DNA of 64,000 bases from Maniola hyperantus (taxonomy: Eukaryota > Arthropoda > Insecta > Lepidoptera > Nymphalidae): positions 186,001 to 250,000 of the forward strand of contig NC_048557.2 of the NCBI RefSeq assembly GCF_902806685.2. Reading direction: 5' to 3'. The translations under genes and the position numbers were made by a program. Positions 20,300 through 30,419 of the stretch are shown here, one piece after another; the stretch's first letter is position 1; each line of letters starts with the position of its first letter. The notes below the pieces were generated by a model, which saw only the letters and a program-made list of their open reading frames with translations, made no database searches and had not been told where the DNA came from.

Positions 20300-20445
20300 T
20301 GGGATACAAATTAGCTTATGTTACTCTCCGTCCTCTCACTTGTCTCTATGCCATAAATCAAGTCAATTGACTGTTTAGGTCGGGCGTCAAGGAAGGAAGG
20401 ATAAACAAACAAACACACTTTCGCATTTAGAATATTAGTATTGGC
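20300..20445 (-). mobile_element. Hel-A 5' fragment
   Basis: The complement of the 5' end: AAACAAACACACTTTCGCAT then TTAGAATATTAGTA. Confidence 0.65.
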
Positions 20446-20477
20446 TATACATTTAAATCATCTTCATCATTAACAGA

Positions 20478-20660
20478 GCCTCGATAGCTCAACGGTTGAA
20501 GAAGCGGACTGAAATCCGAAAAGTCGTCGGTTCAAACCCCTCCCGTTGCATTATTGTCGTACCTACTCCTACCACAAGCTTTACGCTTACTTGGAGGGGA
20601 AAGGGGAATATTAGTCAACAAAATAAACTTGGCTAATATTCTTTTTAAAAAACCAAAACA
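20478..20660 (+). mobile_element. SINE2, tRNA-derived
   Basis: The tRNA-like head CTCGATAGCTCAACGGTTGA (A box) and GGTTCAAACCCCTCCCGTTG (B box) leads into a body with TTGTCGTACCTACTCCTACC. The tail repeats GGGAATATTAGT and GGCTAATATTC. Other copies are at 26643 and 38449. Confidence 0.85.
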
Positions 20661-20684
20661 AAAACATTATCTACCAATAAACGT

Positions 20685-20738
20685 CACAGCTGGACATAGG
20701 TCTCTTGTAAAGACTTCCACACGCCGCGGTATTGCATT
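20685..20738 (-). mobile_element. RTE 3' end scrap
   Basis: The complement of the RTE end, GGACATAGGTCTCTTGTAAA then GACTTCCACACGCC. Confidence 0.7.
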
Positions 20739-20739
20739 G

Positions 20740-21090
20740 TGGAGCACCTTGTGCATGCTGGGCCGCATCTCCCGAGGCTTCTGGCTCTTTCACTATATGT
20801 ATCTACCTGCCGAGCTAATGAGAACGGTGGTCGTACCGATAATTAAAAACAAAACGGGTGACATAACAGATAAAAGTAATTATCGACCGATCTCATTGGC
20901 AACGGTTGCAGCGAAGGTTTTTGACGGTTTGTTAGAGCGACAACTCAAGGAATATATCCTAATTCACGATGCACAATTTGGTTTTAGACCGGGTGTATCG
21001 ACGGAATGTGCAATTTTGTCGCTCAAACATACCGTCAGATACTATACAGGAGTATATGTCGGATGCACAATATCAAGGGCCAGCGCATAC
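20740..21090 (+). CDS. reverse transcriptase fragment of a LINE
   Basis: An uninterrupted stretch of about 105 codons inside the frame 20554-21093 encodes the fingers of a non-LTR reverse transcriptase: LMRTVVVPIIKNKTGD, then DKSNYRPISLATVAAKVFDG, then HDAQFGFRPGVSTECAILSL. It breaks off before the first catalytic Asp block, where unrelated sequence begins. It belongs to a different LINE family from that at 1-1931: only SNYRPI-type positions agree. The start of the long frame (20554) is in SINE2, so the true protein start is not here. It is a dead remnant, since both ends are missing, although no stop interrupts the part present. Confidence 0.85.
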
Positions 21091-21189
21091 TGACTGAGTG
21101 GAACGTAGGTCCGCTATACATGTATAGGCTGACCCTAATTCTTCTAGGTTGTCAAATTTTTTTCTTCCCAACGAGTCGTACTAGACTAA

Positions 21190-21292
21190 CAGTGTGACTC
21201 GTTGGGAATTCTAATGAATAAAAAAGTTGCAACTAGTAACAGTGTAACTCGATGGGAGAAAATTTTCGATGAATTCCCAACGAGTCACACTG
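21190..21292. mobile_element. 103-bp MITE with perfect 22-bp TIRs
   Basis: CAGTGTGACTCGTTGGG... (21190-21211) is exactly mirrored at 21271-21292. Extra copies of TTCCCAACGAGTC lie outside at 21165-21177 (inverted) and 21309-21321, so a second broken element surrounds it. Confidence 0.8.
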
Positions 21293-21624
21293 TGACACAA
21301 TTGAGTGTGACTCGTTGGGAACCCATCAGTTCAAACAACAATAGACAAAGGACAATGAGTCCGTTACTCCGTCATCCCTCTGTCACAGCTCGCCTAGACC
21401 TTTCCTTGCCTAAATGTTGCCTAACTACGCAGTTAAACTAATTATACTTATGTTTTGAAACTAAATTATTGTTTACACACAAGCTGATTCTTTTGAGTTG
21501 GTTTGAGAAGTTGACGAGAGACAATAAATAATTGTGAAAAACAAACCAAGTGTTCAAATAAAGCGCGTGGAGGGAGCAGTAGATTTATATGAAACAATAA
21601 TATATTATTTAAATAACACCAATA

Positions 21625-21720
21625 TATTGTTGGGAATCGATTCCAGCGATATTCGATTAGTGATAACGATATATGAATGAAATGCACGTATCGAGTTGCA
21701 ACTCGATTTTCCGTTAAACA
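21625..21720 (+). repeat. dispersed CGATATGCGAATG repeat, copy 3
   Basis: GGAATCGATTCCAGCGATAT, TTCGATTAGTGATAACGATA, then TGAATGAAATGCACGTATCG. Confidence 0.55.
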
Positions 21721-21828
21721 AATCCATTTAACTCGATGCTTTACGTACTACCTACCGTGACTACCGAGTTAACTATGATGGAGTTTTAATATTTTAGTAC
21801 TCTGCTGTGATACGGTTTGATTTATTTA

Positions 21829-22041
21829 TCAAAATAAGTATATAAAAGCAAAAGGTGACTGACTGACTGATCTATCAACGCACAGCTCAAACTACTGAAC
21901 GGATCGGACTGAAATTTGGCATGCAGATAGCTATTATGACCTAGACATCCGTTAAGAAAAGATTTTTGAAAATTCAACCCCTTGAAATAGGGGTTTGAAA
22001 TTTGTGTAGTCCACGTGGACGAAGTCGCGAGCATAAGCTAG
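21829..22041 (+). mobile_element. Hel-B Helitron, complete
   Basis: Starts TCAAAATAAGTATATAAAAG after A and ends GCATAAGCTAG followed by T. Confidence 0.85.
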
Positions 22042-22215
22042 TCAAAATATAATTTCTATGGTTTGTATTGTTTCAGTTGCAATATAAAACCGTAGCCATG
22101 TTAGTTGCTAAAAATTCTAGCGGTCATTATTTCTTAAACGACTGTCTTAGACTGTTCTCAAAAATTGTAAACCCCATGATGATGTTGTAAATACCTTTTT
22201 AACAAAAGGGTAAAA

Positions 22216-22272
22216 CAAAGGGATTTTTAAAAAACCTAAATCCACGCAGACGAAGTCGCGTGCATCGTCAAG
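22216..22272 (+). mobile_element. Hel-A 3' scrap
   Basis: Keeps only the final 55 bases, AAATCCACGCAGACGAAGTC to CATCGTCAAG, directly abutting the foldback element. Confidence 0.65.
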
Positions 22273-22760
22273 TTCGCTATAATCCGCCAATACAGATGAA
22301 TCTGACTGGCACAACGCGCAGCATGCGATATGCGCCGCCCGCCCTCCCACTACTAAGTGAATTGTGCATTGTGGAGTCTACATCTCCTGAGGATGCTCCG
22401 GTGTCGGAGTGAAACCTACAGTACGCGGCAGAAAGTAATGTATATCGGCCTTTAGAAGGAGATAGCAGATTTATAGAGCGTTGTCTCTGTCGTTGAGACC
22501 AACAAAACGTCATATAGGTATGAGTGACAGAGACAACGCTCTACAAAGCCGAAATGTCATTCTAAAGGCCGATGTACATTACTTTCTGCCGCGTACTGTA
22601 CGTTGAGCGTGTTCTTGAGGATTTGCGTGGTATTGTGTGTTGATGGCGTGTATTGCTTGCTTTTCCTGCTTCTCTAGTAGTGGGAGGGCGGGTGGTGAAT
22701 ATCGCATGCTGTACGTTGTATCATCTAACAGATTTGTCTGTTTTGTCGAATTATAGCGAA
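22273..22760. mobile_element. large foldback element with about 85-bp arms
   Basis: Left TTCGCTATAAT ... GCATGCGATATGC ... CCCGCCCTCCCACTACT (22273 to about 22355) is mirrored by the right arm (about 22675-22760). Identity is imperfect (several mismatches), so it is older than the MITE inside it. Confidence 0.75.
22417..22600. mobile_element. MITE with about 75-bp TIRs, nested in the foldback
   Basis: TACAGTACGCGGCAGAAAGT mirrors ACTTTCTGCCGCGTACTGTA. The arms continue through GGCCTTTAGAA and GAGCGTTGTCTCTGTC. The terminal TA fits a TA target duplication (Tc1/mariner-like). Confidence 0.85.
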
Positions 22761-22764
22761 TTAA

Positions 22765-23256
22765 GTTTTAGGTTTCTGGTAAATATGAGTCACACGAACG
22801 AAGATGCGGGAAAACAGTTATAATACTTACCTGTTTTATCCGCGGAGGAGAGAGATAAGGTCTTATCTATGGGATTAAGAATGTAAAATATAAACACAAA
22901 ATCCTCTTTAAGCAGTCGGTAAAACAGTCTATTACATTCGCATTAAACATTTTGTTGTTCCGTTAGTAAATCGTAATTACCTGCTCTGTGCTCTAGCTCT
23001 GGTCAACTCGCATAAATCTCGGAAAGAATCACAGCGCCCACGGATTCAATTAACATTCCTTTTGCTCCACTTTCGACCGTTTATCTTCGCTTTTAAGAAC
23101 TAAAATCGCTAAACATTAACAGTGCTTCTTGAGGTGGGGACTAACTTGCGTAAAAAACCGCGCGGATTCCCCGAATCATTTAGTTTTTTCAAACTTCCAT
23201 AATTTCATTATGAACTGTCGAGGCATGAGATGTTTAATATCTAATTTACTTTGTAA
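22765..23256. other. unclassified sequence
   Basis: No repeat or gene recognised. Confidence 0.4.
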
Positions 23257-23476
23257 CTAGGTTATGCTGGTTATGCTCGCAACTTCGTCCGCGTCGACTA
23301 CACAATTTTCAAGCCCCTATTTTACCCTCTTAGGGGTCAGATTTTTCAAAAATCCTTTCTTAGCGGATGTCTACGTCATAATTGCTATCTACATGCCAAA
23401 TTTCAGCCCGATCCGTCAGTACTTTGAGCTGTGCGTTGATTGCAGTCAGTCAGCTTCTCTTTTAATGTTTGTTTGA
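23257..23476 (-). mobile_element. Hel-B Helitron
   Basis: The 3' CTAG lies at 23257-23260. A duplicated GGTTATGCT makes the end slightly longer. The 5' part has lost part of the TCAGT-rich stretch. Confidence 0.75.
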
Positions 23477-23515
23477 TTTTTATTTTCTGTACTGTGTCGT
23501 TGTAATTACTAGGTA

Positions 23516-23706
23516 CTACCAATACTATGAATGCGAAAACGTGTTTATTTATCAGTTGTCCTCTAATCAAGCCCCAGGAAAGCATGACCTTGCATAGACT
23601 TGGAAAGTGATATAGGTTACTTTTTAACCCGGGTAATCAAAGAGTTCCTATAGACTTTTTAAAAATCTAAATCGAGACGGACAAAAATGTGGGCGCGAGG
23701 TTAAGT
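23516..23706 (+). mobile_element. Hel-A Helitron, strongly diverged
   Basis: Recognisable by ACTATGAATGCGAAAACGTG and AATCAAAGAGTTCCTATAGA. The 3' CTAG is not preserved. Confidence 0.65.
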
Positions 23707-23709
23707 GTT

Positions 23710-24420
23710 TTGGGGGTACTTGTAAAACAAGAGCGAAATTCTTATACATCGATAAAAACGTGTTTGAGATTCCAAATTTAATTATCTACGATGCTACAAA
23801 CTTTTGCTTGAAAACCGCTGCGATTTCTTATCTCATTGTATCCTTAGCCTTATACATTCAAACGTGGAATTTGTAAATTTGAACTCTATGCCAATGAAAA
23901 TAGACAACACAATCACGTTTAATAGCCTTCCAGTTGTCGTTGCAGGTTGCAATTAATATCGAACGAGGCTCGGATAATCTAGGCTCCGAAGAATACGATT
24001 TATAGGCCATGTTTGGGAATCGGCTTGCACGTGCCACCTGCCAGGAAGCTGGGAATTTGTGCTCGAAATACGACCACTTGCTAGAACAATCCGAGCGCTT
24101 GTGTGGTTGTTTACTGTCAAATATTGTGGCTGAACTAAGCCTTACCTGAACCTGCTGCTATGTGCCTTGTATCGCAAGGCATGAGAGAACAAGTTCTCTT
24201 TACTCACACTTCAATAACTGATCTTTGTTCACTTGTTTTAGATTACGTACCTAGGGACAAGTGGGGCAGATTAATACAGAAAAATTTAAAATCACTGCTT
24301 AAATATCAATTAAAATATTTTTTATTTTGTTCTACGCATAGCAAAATAAATAAATATTATAATAACAATCTAAAAAAACTGCCTAAATAAGGTATAAAAA
24401 TGAATCAGTAAAAAAAAACC
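23710..24420. other. unclassified, possibly single-copy
   Basis: No repeats matched. 23940-24130 has balanced composition but no coding frame. Confidence 0.35.
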
Positions 24421-24424
24421 TCTT

Positions 24425-24780
24425 AGTGGTTTGCAAACTTTTTGCAGCGCCAGATAAGCAATGCGTGGTGGTTGCCTGGTGGCTGCTTTTTCCTGCATGT
24501 TTAGCAGTGGGAGGCCGGGCGGTGCATGTCTGCACTGTGTGCACTGCTCTCGTACACATCAAAGCTATCAAGTATGTCAGCCAACTTGTCCACCACCTCT
24601 GCAACTATAGACTCGTTCGCAACGCGGCGAAGAATATAAATTGTTTTTGTCGAAAATGTCTTAAAGCCAGTGCGGAGTCGGCTATAAATAAGTAGCGATG
24701 TACAAACACCATTAAACATCTGCGGCGGGTAATGTGGTGTGTTTTCCCCGAGCCGTGTCTCGCTCACTCTCGCCGCTAAT
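24425..24780. repeat. segment related to the 22.6-22.7 kb foldback interior
   Basis: CTTTTTCCTGCATGTTTAGC and AGTGGGAGGCCGGGCGGTG resemble the right half of the element at 22273-22760. Short ORFs here on both strands have no domain. Confidence 0.35.
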
Positions 24781-24849
24781 TGTGATGAATGAGCAACTAA
24801 GGCTCGCACTGTTTTAATTCGACGATACAATTACAAATTACGATTAGGT

Positions 24850-25265
24850 TTTTAGGGTTCCGAACCTCAAAAGGAAAAAGGGAACCCTTATAGGATCACT
24901 TTGTTGTCTGTCTCTCTGTCGGTCGGTCTGTTAAGCAACCTACTGGGTACTTCCCGTTGACCTAGAATCATGAAATTTGGAAGGTAGTTAGCTCTTATAG
25001 CAGACATTAGGGCAAAAACCTAAAAACCGTGAATTTGTGGTTACATCACAAGAAAAAAATTAAAATGTGTTCATGAAAAAAATATTGCTATTTTCACCTT
25101 TCAAAGTAAGATTAATAAGAGCTTCACCTGGTACATTCTAAAAACGAATTTCCTTTATTTTTCGGCATAATTGTTTTTGATTTATCGTGCAAAATGACGA
25201 TAAAATACGATTGTAGTACGGAACACTCAGTGCGCGAGTCTGACTTGCACTTGGCCGGTTTTTTT
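24850..25265 (-). repeat. Rep-C copy, full length
   Basis: Runs from TTAGGGTTCCGAACCTCAAA to the complement of its start, ACTTGCACTTGGCCGG. All internal landmarks are in order. Confidence 0.85.
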
Positions 25266-26012
25266 ATTTACAATATTTGTATACAATCACAATCCCCCTA
25301 CGATAAATGCTTGGCAAAGACTGGCATAGAAGAAGGCAAACTCGGTGAAAACCATTCTTTAAGTTTGTTTAACAACTTGAATAGATAAGTAAGTACCTAC
25401 TTTGTTTATTTGCTAAGTTATTTCAACAGCACAGGATTCAGATGCTGAGTACAAGGATACGTTTAACTGATAACAAAACTCCTCTGACTTTACCAGACTT
25501 GAGAAATTAAATTAAGGGTAATTTTGCACTGCAGAGAAAAGACGCCGCGCGCCGTGCGAATAAACATACGAAAGTGAGCAAACGGTCTGCATGTTCTATT
25601 AATTTAGAGGGAAAATATGCAAAAAAAACGCGTGGAAAATTTTCTTCGGCGTTTTGTTGGCGTCAATACTATGCCTCCTCTAGCATTTCAATATGTCACA
25701 TTGATTTTATATTGATCATCATCAACCCATTTATCAGCCCACTTCTGAGCAACGCTGCGCGATTGCGGTAGGGTGACAGCTACAATGTCAATCACCTGTG
25801 ATTGGGTGACGCTCGCTCATTATTATTATATTATTGATACATTTATCAGCCTGTGTTTGTACTTAAGTGACGTAGTATATTATGTAAAATTTATGTATTG
25901 TATGTGTTCCAAATAAAATAAAATAAAATAAATTATTAGCTACAATGCATTGTTGCAACAAAAATTGCACAAATTCAGCCAATCACAACAATTGAGATTG
26001 TAATAATGATTG
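25266..26012. other. unclassified
   Basis: Includes a possible SINE tail scrap at 25705-25745 (GATCATCATCAACCCATTTA) and A+T-rich simple sequence at 25908-25935 (AAATAAAATA). Confidence 0.4.
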
Positions 26013-26016
26013 TGTC

Positions 26017-26056
26017 TGTGTCTCCTCTTAGACTGAGAAGTCTAAGAGGAGACACA
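26017..26056. other. perfect 18-bp hairpin with a 4-base loop
   Basis: TGTGTCTCCTCTTAGACT, loop GAGA, then the exact complement AGTCTAAGAGGAGACACA. Confidence 0.95.
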
Positions 26057-26059
26057 GGT

Positions 26060-26410
26060 TAAGGTTTCCGAGTTGTACCTACGAGTATTTTTTTAAAAAG
26101 AAATATGTAGGTAAGTACTTCGTTAAGCTCAGCGGTTTTTCTCTCCTGTGCGAATATGCCCTATATCACTTCAAGTAACAATGAAGTAGGTACATTCCAA
26201 CTCGTTACCAGAGGATTCCAGAAGTTAGCTCCTAGGTAGGTACTTTAAAGTTAGACCACCTGAATTAAGATTCTGTTTAGATTACGAAAGGAATTTCAAT
26301 TCAAATCCAATATTTGCATAATTCAAATACCTGGCTGTTGAAAGTTTGGAACTGAAGATGTGTTTCTTGGTTTTGGAAGTGGAATCATAACAAGTGCCAT
26401 TATAAAATAA
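26060..26410. other. unclassified
   Basis: Nothing recognised. Confidence 0.4.
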
Positions 26411-26412
26411 GA

Positions 26413-26490
26413 AAAAAACGGCCAAGTGCGAGTTAGGCTCGCACCACAAGGATTCCGTACTACAATCTTATTTTTTCGACATTTTGCACT
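26413..26490 (+). repeat. Rep-C 5' end only
   Basis: AAACGGCCAAGTGCGAGTTA through TTTTTTCGACATTTTGCACT, then unrelated GC-rich DNA (26500-26640). Confidence 0.7.
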
Positions 26491-26642
26491 GCACCATCAC
26501 TTACGCGCGCGACGCGTCAACAAGCAGACTGCGGATTGCGCTGACTGCAACACACAAGGCACACTGTACGGGAGGCTGAGGTTGGGGCAAGTTGCTCAAG
26601 ATCATCTCCCGACGGTTCCTGCAGCGCTGGCACCTTACAACT

Positions 26643-26780
26643 TCTACCCTCAATAGCTCAACGGTTAAGGAGCGGACTGAATTCCGAACGCGCCGGTTCA
26701 AACCCCACCCGTTGCACTATTGTCGTACCCACTCCTAGCACAAGCTTTTCGCTTAATTGGAGGGGAAAATTAACAAGTCT
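26643..26780 (+). mobile_element. SINE2, tRNA-derived
   Basis: CTCAATAGCTCAACGGTTAA and GGTTCAAACCCCACCCGTTG are good A and B boxes. The body runs to TTAATTGGAGGGGAAAATTA. Confidence 0.85.
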
Positions 26781-26860
26781 AAATTCTTTAAAAAAACTAC
26801 TTACAACCACATAGGCGTCGTTGCGTCGCGCGTCGCGGGTGTAGCTCGCGTCATGTGTGG

Positions 26861-26890
26861 ACACTGGACACTGGACACTGGACACTGGAC
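26861..26890 (+). repeat. 7-bp tandem repeat (ACTGGAC)n
   Basis: About four units. Confidence 0.9.
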
Positions 26891-27004
26891 ATACATAACA
26901 TTGCTGTCGCTAGTAGTTTTAATGCATTAAAATTCCATTAACGCAAACAGTTCACTTATTTCCGAAAGCCAGTAATTTCCTGCCATAAACATGTCAACAT
27001 TGAA

Positions 27005-27075
27005 CGATATTTAAATCGAGTCGAGCGATTGCAGCCCATTCGCATATCGATATTTGGAATCGATTTCTGTAATAT
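27005..27075 (-). repeat. dispersed CGATATGCGAATG repeat, copy 4
   Basis: The complement reads AAATCGATTCC, ATCGATATGCGAATGGGCTG, then CAATCGCTCGACTCGATTT. Confidence 0.55.
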
Positions 27076-27137
27076 CGATAAATTATGTCAATTATTGGAT
27101 TTTATCATTGTTTTTCATTTCATAAAGATAGTAATAA

Positions 27138-27401
27138 TCAGTACCTCAGTAACTTTATTATAAATGCGAAAGTGTGTTTGTTTGTTGGTTTGTTGGCTTA
27201 TTCGTTTGTTGATTTGTTGGTTAGTTGGTTTGTCCTTTAATCATGTCGCAACGGTGCAACTGATTGACGTGATTTTTGAATGGGTATAGATAAAAACCTG
27301 GAGAGTGACATAGGCTACTTTTTATCCCGGAAAATCAAAGAGTTCCCACGGAATTTTTAAAAACCTAATTCCACGCGGACGAAGTCGCCTGCATCAGCTA
27401 G
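27138..27401 (+). mobile_element. Hel-A Helitron, complete
   Basis: Starts TCAGTACC after A and ends GCATCAGCTAG followed by T. It has an expanded TTGGTTTG-type run in the 5' third. Confidence 0.85.
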
Positions 27402-27434
27402 TAGGTAATAACTAAAAAAACAATGAGTTGAAAC

Positions 27435-27615
27435 CCGTTGCCCGAGCGATCCATATGAAAGGAATGGCCGCACTACACTGAAGAGTATTTGACGTCCCTT
27501 GACGTATAAACGTTCCCGCGACGCCTTTTGTACGGCGCAGTGACGCCTTTTGTACGGCGCAGTGACGCCTTTTGTACGGCGCAGTGACGCCGTGTCGCCG
27601 CCGTGCTTTAAGTAC
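27435..27615 (+). repeat. unclassified repeat R (plus copy)
   Basis: GCCCGAGCGATCCATATGAA then CCCTTGACGT and GCGACGCCTTTTGTACGGCG. This copy has gained the tandem units at 27520-27585. Confidence 0.6.
27520..27585 (+). repeat. 22-bp tandem repeat x3
   Basis: The unit begins GACGCCTTTTGTACGGCG. The three units are identical, and the unit itself is part of repeat R. Confidence 0.95.
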
Positions 27616-27734
27616 CTACGCGATTGGGGCTTCGATATAAAAAAATCCTTTTAGTATAAAACCTCGTAAAGAAAATTGAATGGCACCGAAACATTGCACA
27701 TTATATAAATAGAGCACGTTTAAATGTGATTCCT

Positions 27735-28124
27735 AAAAAACCGGCCAAGTGCGAGTCAGGCTCGCGCAACGAGGGTTCCGTACTATAGTCGTATTTTTCT
27801 AAATTTTGCACGATAAATCGAAAACTATTGTGCAACCCTTTCATATGATACCCCACTTGGTACATTAATCTTACTTTAAAAATGAAAATAATAATAATTT
27901 GTTCATGAACACATTTTTTTGTGATGTAGGTAACTACAAATTCCCGGTTTTCGGATTTTTCCCCTTACGTGTGCTATAAGACCTACCCACTGACTTTCAT
28001 GATTCTAGGCCAACGGGAAGTACCCTATAGGTTGCTTGCCAGACACGACAGACAGACAGACAACAACAGACAAAGTGATCCTATGAGGGTTCGTTTTTTC
28101 CTTTTGAGGTACAGAACCCTAAAA
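27735..28124 (+). repeat. Rep-C copy, full length
   Basis: From AAAACCGGCCAAGTGCGAGT to GAGGTACAGAACCCTAAAAC. Confidence 0.85.
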
Positions 28125-28267
28125 CACCGGCCAAGTGCGAGTCAGACTCGTGCACCGAGGGTTCCGTATTATAGTCGTATTTCTTCGAAATTTTGAAAGA
28201 TAAGTCAAAAACTTTTTATTTATTTAAGGGTTCCTTTTTTCTTTTGAGATACGGAACCCTAAAAAAA
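28125..28267 (+). repeat. second Rep-C copy, internally deleted, head-to-tail with the first
   Basis: Starts CACCGGCCAAGTGCGAGTCA directly at the end of the preceding copy. It jumps from CAAAAACTTTTTATTTATTT to AAGGGTTCC and ends ACGGAACCCT. Confidence 0.8.
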
Positions 28268-28570
28268 TTCCAAAATATGAGTGAAAAATCTCCCGCCGTG
28301 CAAAAATAAGCGGAGTCGAAAGGGTGTGCGTGTTGAATTATTTATGAGGCGCAAACGAGGAATCAAAGGTGGGGGATGAATATTTTAATTTGCGAATGTT
28401 TCGCTTTCTGAAGAGGATATTCTTGTTCGCGATCTTACTGACTTACTGACTTCTGTAGCTTTTGGGGTTAAAACTTCTAAATTATGATTTTTATAATATA
28501 GAGAAAATAAACTCTGTTAACAAATAAACTACTAGTTTACACGGTGAATATACTATACAGTATACAGTAT
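28268..28570. other. unclassified
   Basis: No repeat matched. Confidence 0.4.
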
Positions 28571-28571
28571 A

Positions 28572-28858
28572 CAGGGTGTAACCAGTACGCTTAGTACGAG
28601 ATTTTATGTCTCACCAACCTTGACAGTATGCGAGTGTCGAAACACTTCCGCGTTATAGTAAACTGGATCTTAACTGCCTTGTTTTAAAGCTCAAGGTTGT
28701 CTACACATCTACAGCCAGCGCTCCAAGCGGAAACGTTGCGAAATTAAAATTAGTGACATTGAATTTTTGAGTTTAATTCAAGGTCCATTTTATACTTTAA
28801 CGGTATTGTGTTTCGACTTCGAATCTAGAAACGTTTGGTGAGACGTAAATCTTATACA
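28572..28858. mobile_element. TA-flanked MITE, copy 1, next to an X-family end
   Basis: The left end CGCTTAGTACGAGATTTTAT and the right end GACGTAAATCTTATAC form about 28-bp TIRs. It is collinear with the complement of 58070-58388. The 14 bases before it (28572-28585) match the X-family terminus. Confidence 0.75.
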
Positions 28859-28884
28859 CTTCAACATAGACTAACTAGGTACGT

Positions 28885-29195
28885 AGGCAGAGTGAACTAG
28901 AGTGAGGAAACTACATGTTAATTATTCGGCGGTATATAACAGTAGATAGAGGATTGTATCGTATGATCTAATCCTGCAGACGATGCCGACCGAGATAATT
29001 GGATGTGGCTTATCCCGACGCGCGACGCGCGACGCAGCGCATGATGTTCATATGAAACTGTTCTACGACAAACATTCCAGAGACTACGTTTAATATGCGA
29101 CAATCTAAAGCCGTAAGCAGCTTTTAAGGTAATAATATCTAAGTACAATATCATAACAATGCCTTGAAGGTTGAATCATATTTTAATGACGTGTT
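28885..29195. other. unclassified, with a short match to 33460-33490
   Basis: GCAGAGTGAACTAGAGT and AGGAAACT recur at 33464. The rest is unmatched. Confidence 0.4.
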
Positions 29196-29578
29196 TTTTA
29201 GGGTCCCGTACCGCAAATGGAAAAAGAAACTCTTATAGGATCACTTCTTTGTCTGTCTGTCTGGCTGTCGCGTCTATCACGAAAACCTATGGTACTTCCC
29301 GTAGACCTAGAATCATGAAATTTGGCAGGTAGGTAACGAAAGAAGAAATAAAACTTTTTATTTGATCAACAAGGAATACTACAATAAACCTTAAAACTAA
29401 TTGAATCAGTCTACATAATTATACTTATAAGTAAAACATACTAAATAAAATGTCACGTGTGACCAAATGTAGGTCTCCCACTCAGCATCATGCTGCAGAA
29501 AGCTGCAGCGCTGGTTTTATAACAAAAATAAAAGAAAAATCCGAAAATTGTGAATTTGTGGTTACATCGCAAGAAAAA
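29196..29578 (-). repeat. Rep-C copy interrupted by a LINE tail
   Basis: Rep-C runs 29196-29333, breaks off after GGCAGGTAGGTA, and resumes at about 29526 (CCGAAAATTGTGAATTTGTG). The insert 29340-29525 holds CAGCATCATGCTGCAG, like the T3 tail at 54950-55050. Confidence 0.7.
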
Positions 29579-29584
29579 ATCTGA

Positions 29585-29857
29585 CTGACTGTGATTGACT
29601 TATAATTGGTATTTAAGCTTTCGGTTAAAAATAAAAAAATAAGTTTATTTCACGATTTTTGAAAATTCTACTACCAAGGGGGTTAAATAGGGGATGAAAG
29701 TTTGTATGAGAGTCCGTCATTTTTCAAGTTATTTGTATGAAAATTGGTATTTGGGTTTTCGGTCACAAATGAAGAAATACGTATTTCAGGATTTTTGGAA
29801 ATCTAACCCCCACCTCGATTTTTTAAATTCCACCCGAGCGAAGCGCGGGTCAGCTAG
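29585..29857 (+). mobile_element. Hel-E Helitron-like element
   Basis: A repeated GTATTTaaGCTTTCGGTT / GGTATTTGGGTTTTCGGT pattern inside, ending GAGCGAAGCGCGGGTCAGCTAG before T. A second copy at 39480-39848 contains a MITE. Confidence 0.65.
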
Positions 29858-29859
29858 TT

Positions 29860-30244
29860 TTATATAGCCTTATAATTAAGAGTGGCTCATCATGCTCATC
29901 TCTCCATGCTTCTACTACTTACTAACTTGCTTGTAAACTTACCAAATTCTGTTTTAAGCTAGCTGCACAATGTAGACCAAGACTGTAAAGTATCTCCTGA
30001 ATTCCGCCCGAATCCCCTCCAGTGTTCAGTTAATCCCGCCTTCAAAATATCCCTTTAATGTCGAGCTGGGGAAATTCTCGTAAAATTGTGCATAAACAAA
30101 ATTAATTTCGCTACCCACCTTGTAAAGCCTATTGCGTTCTTTAATAAATCCGCTTCTACTCGTAACAGCCGCGCAACTTTATTACGTAGTTTTGATATTT
30201 TTACGGAGATTTTTTTAAAAGGATTTTTTGAAAAATACAGGTGA
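29860..30244. other. unclassified
   Basis: No repeat matched; an open minus frame at 30055-30339 has no domain. Confidence 0.4.
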
Positions 30245-30418
30245 GGTCGATAGATGTACAGCTGTGTAGCTGTAGCAGCGGTCTTTTGTGGCAAGTTCCA
30301 CATGCGCCAACGCTGCACTCTCCGTTGCCAGTTTAGCATCTAAAGACCTCAACATCTATCGTTTTTCTACGTCGTTGAGCTATGTCGGTTACTCTAGTTC
30401 TCCTACGGATCTCATACC
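30245..30418 (-). mobile_element. RTE-type LINE fragment, diverged
   Basis: The complement encodes words like RRRTRVTDIAQRR and AAQ-x-R. It is shorter than the fragment at 17258. Confidence 0.65.
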
Positions 30419-30419
30419 C

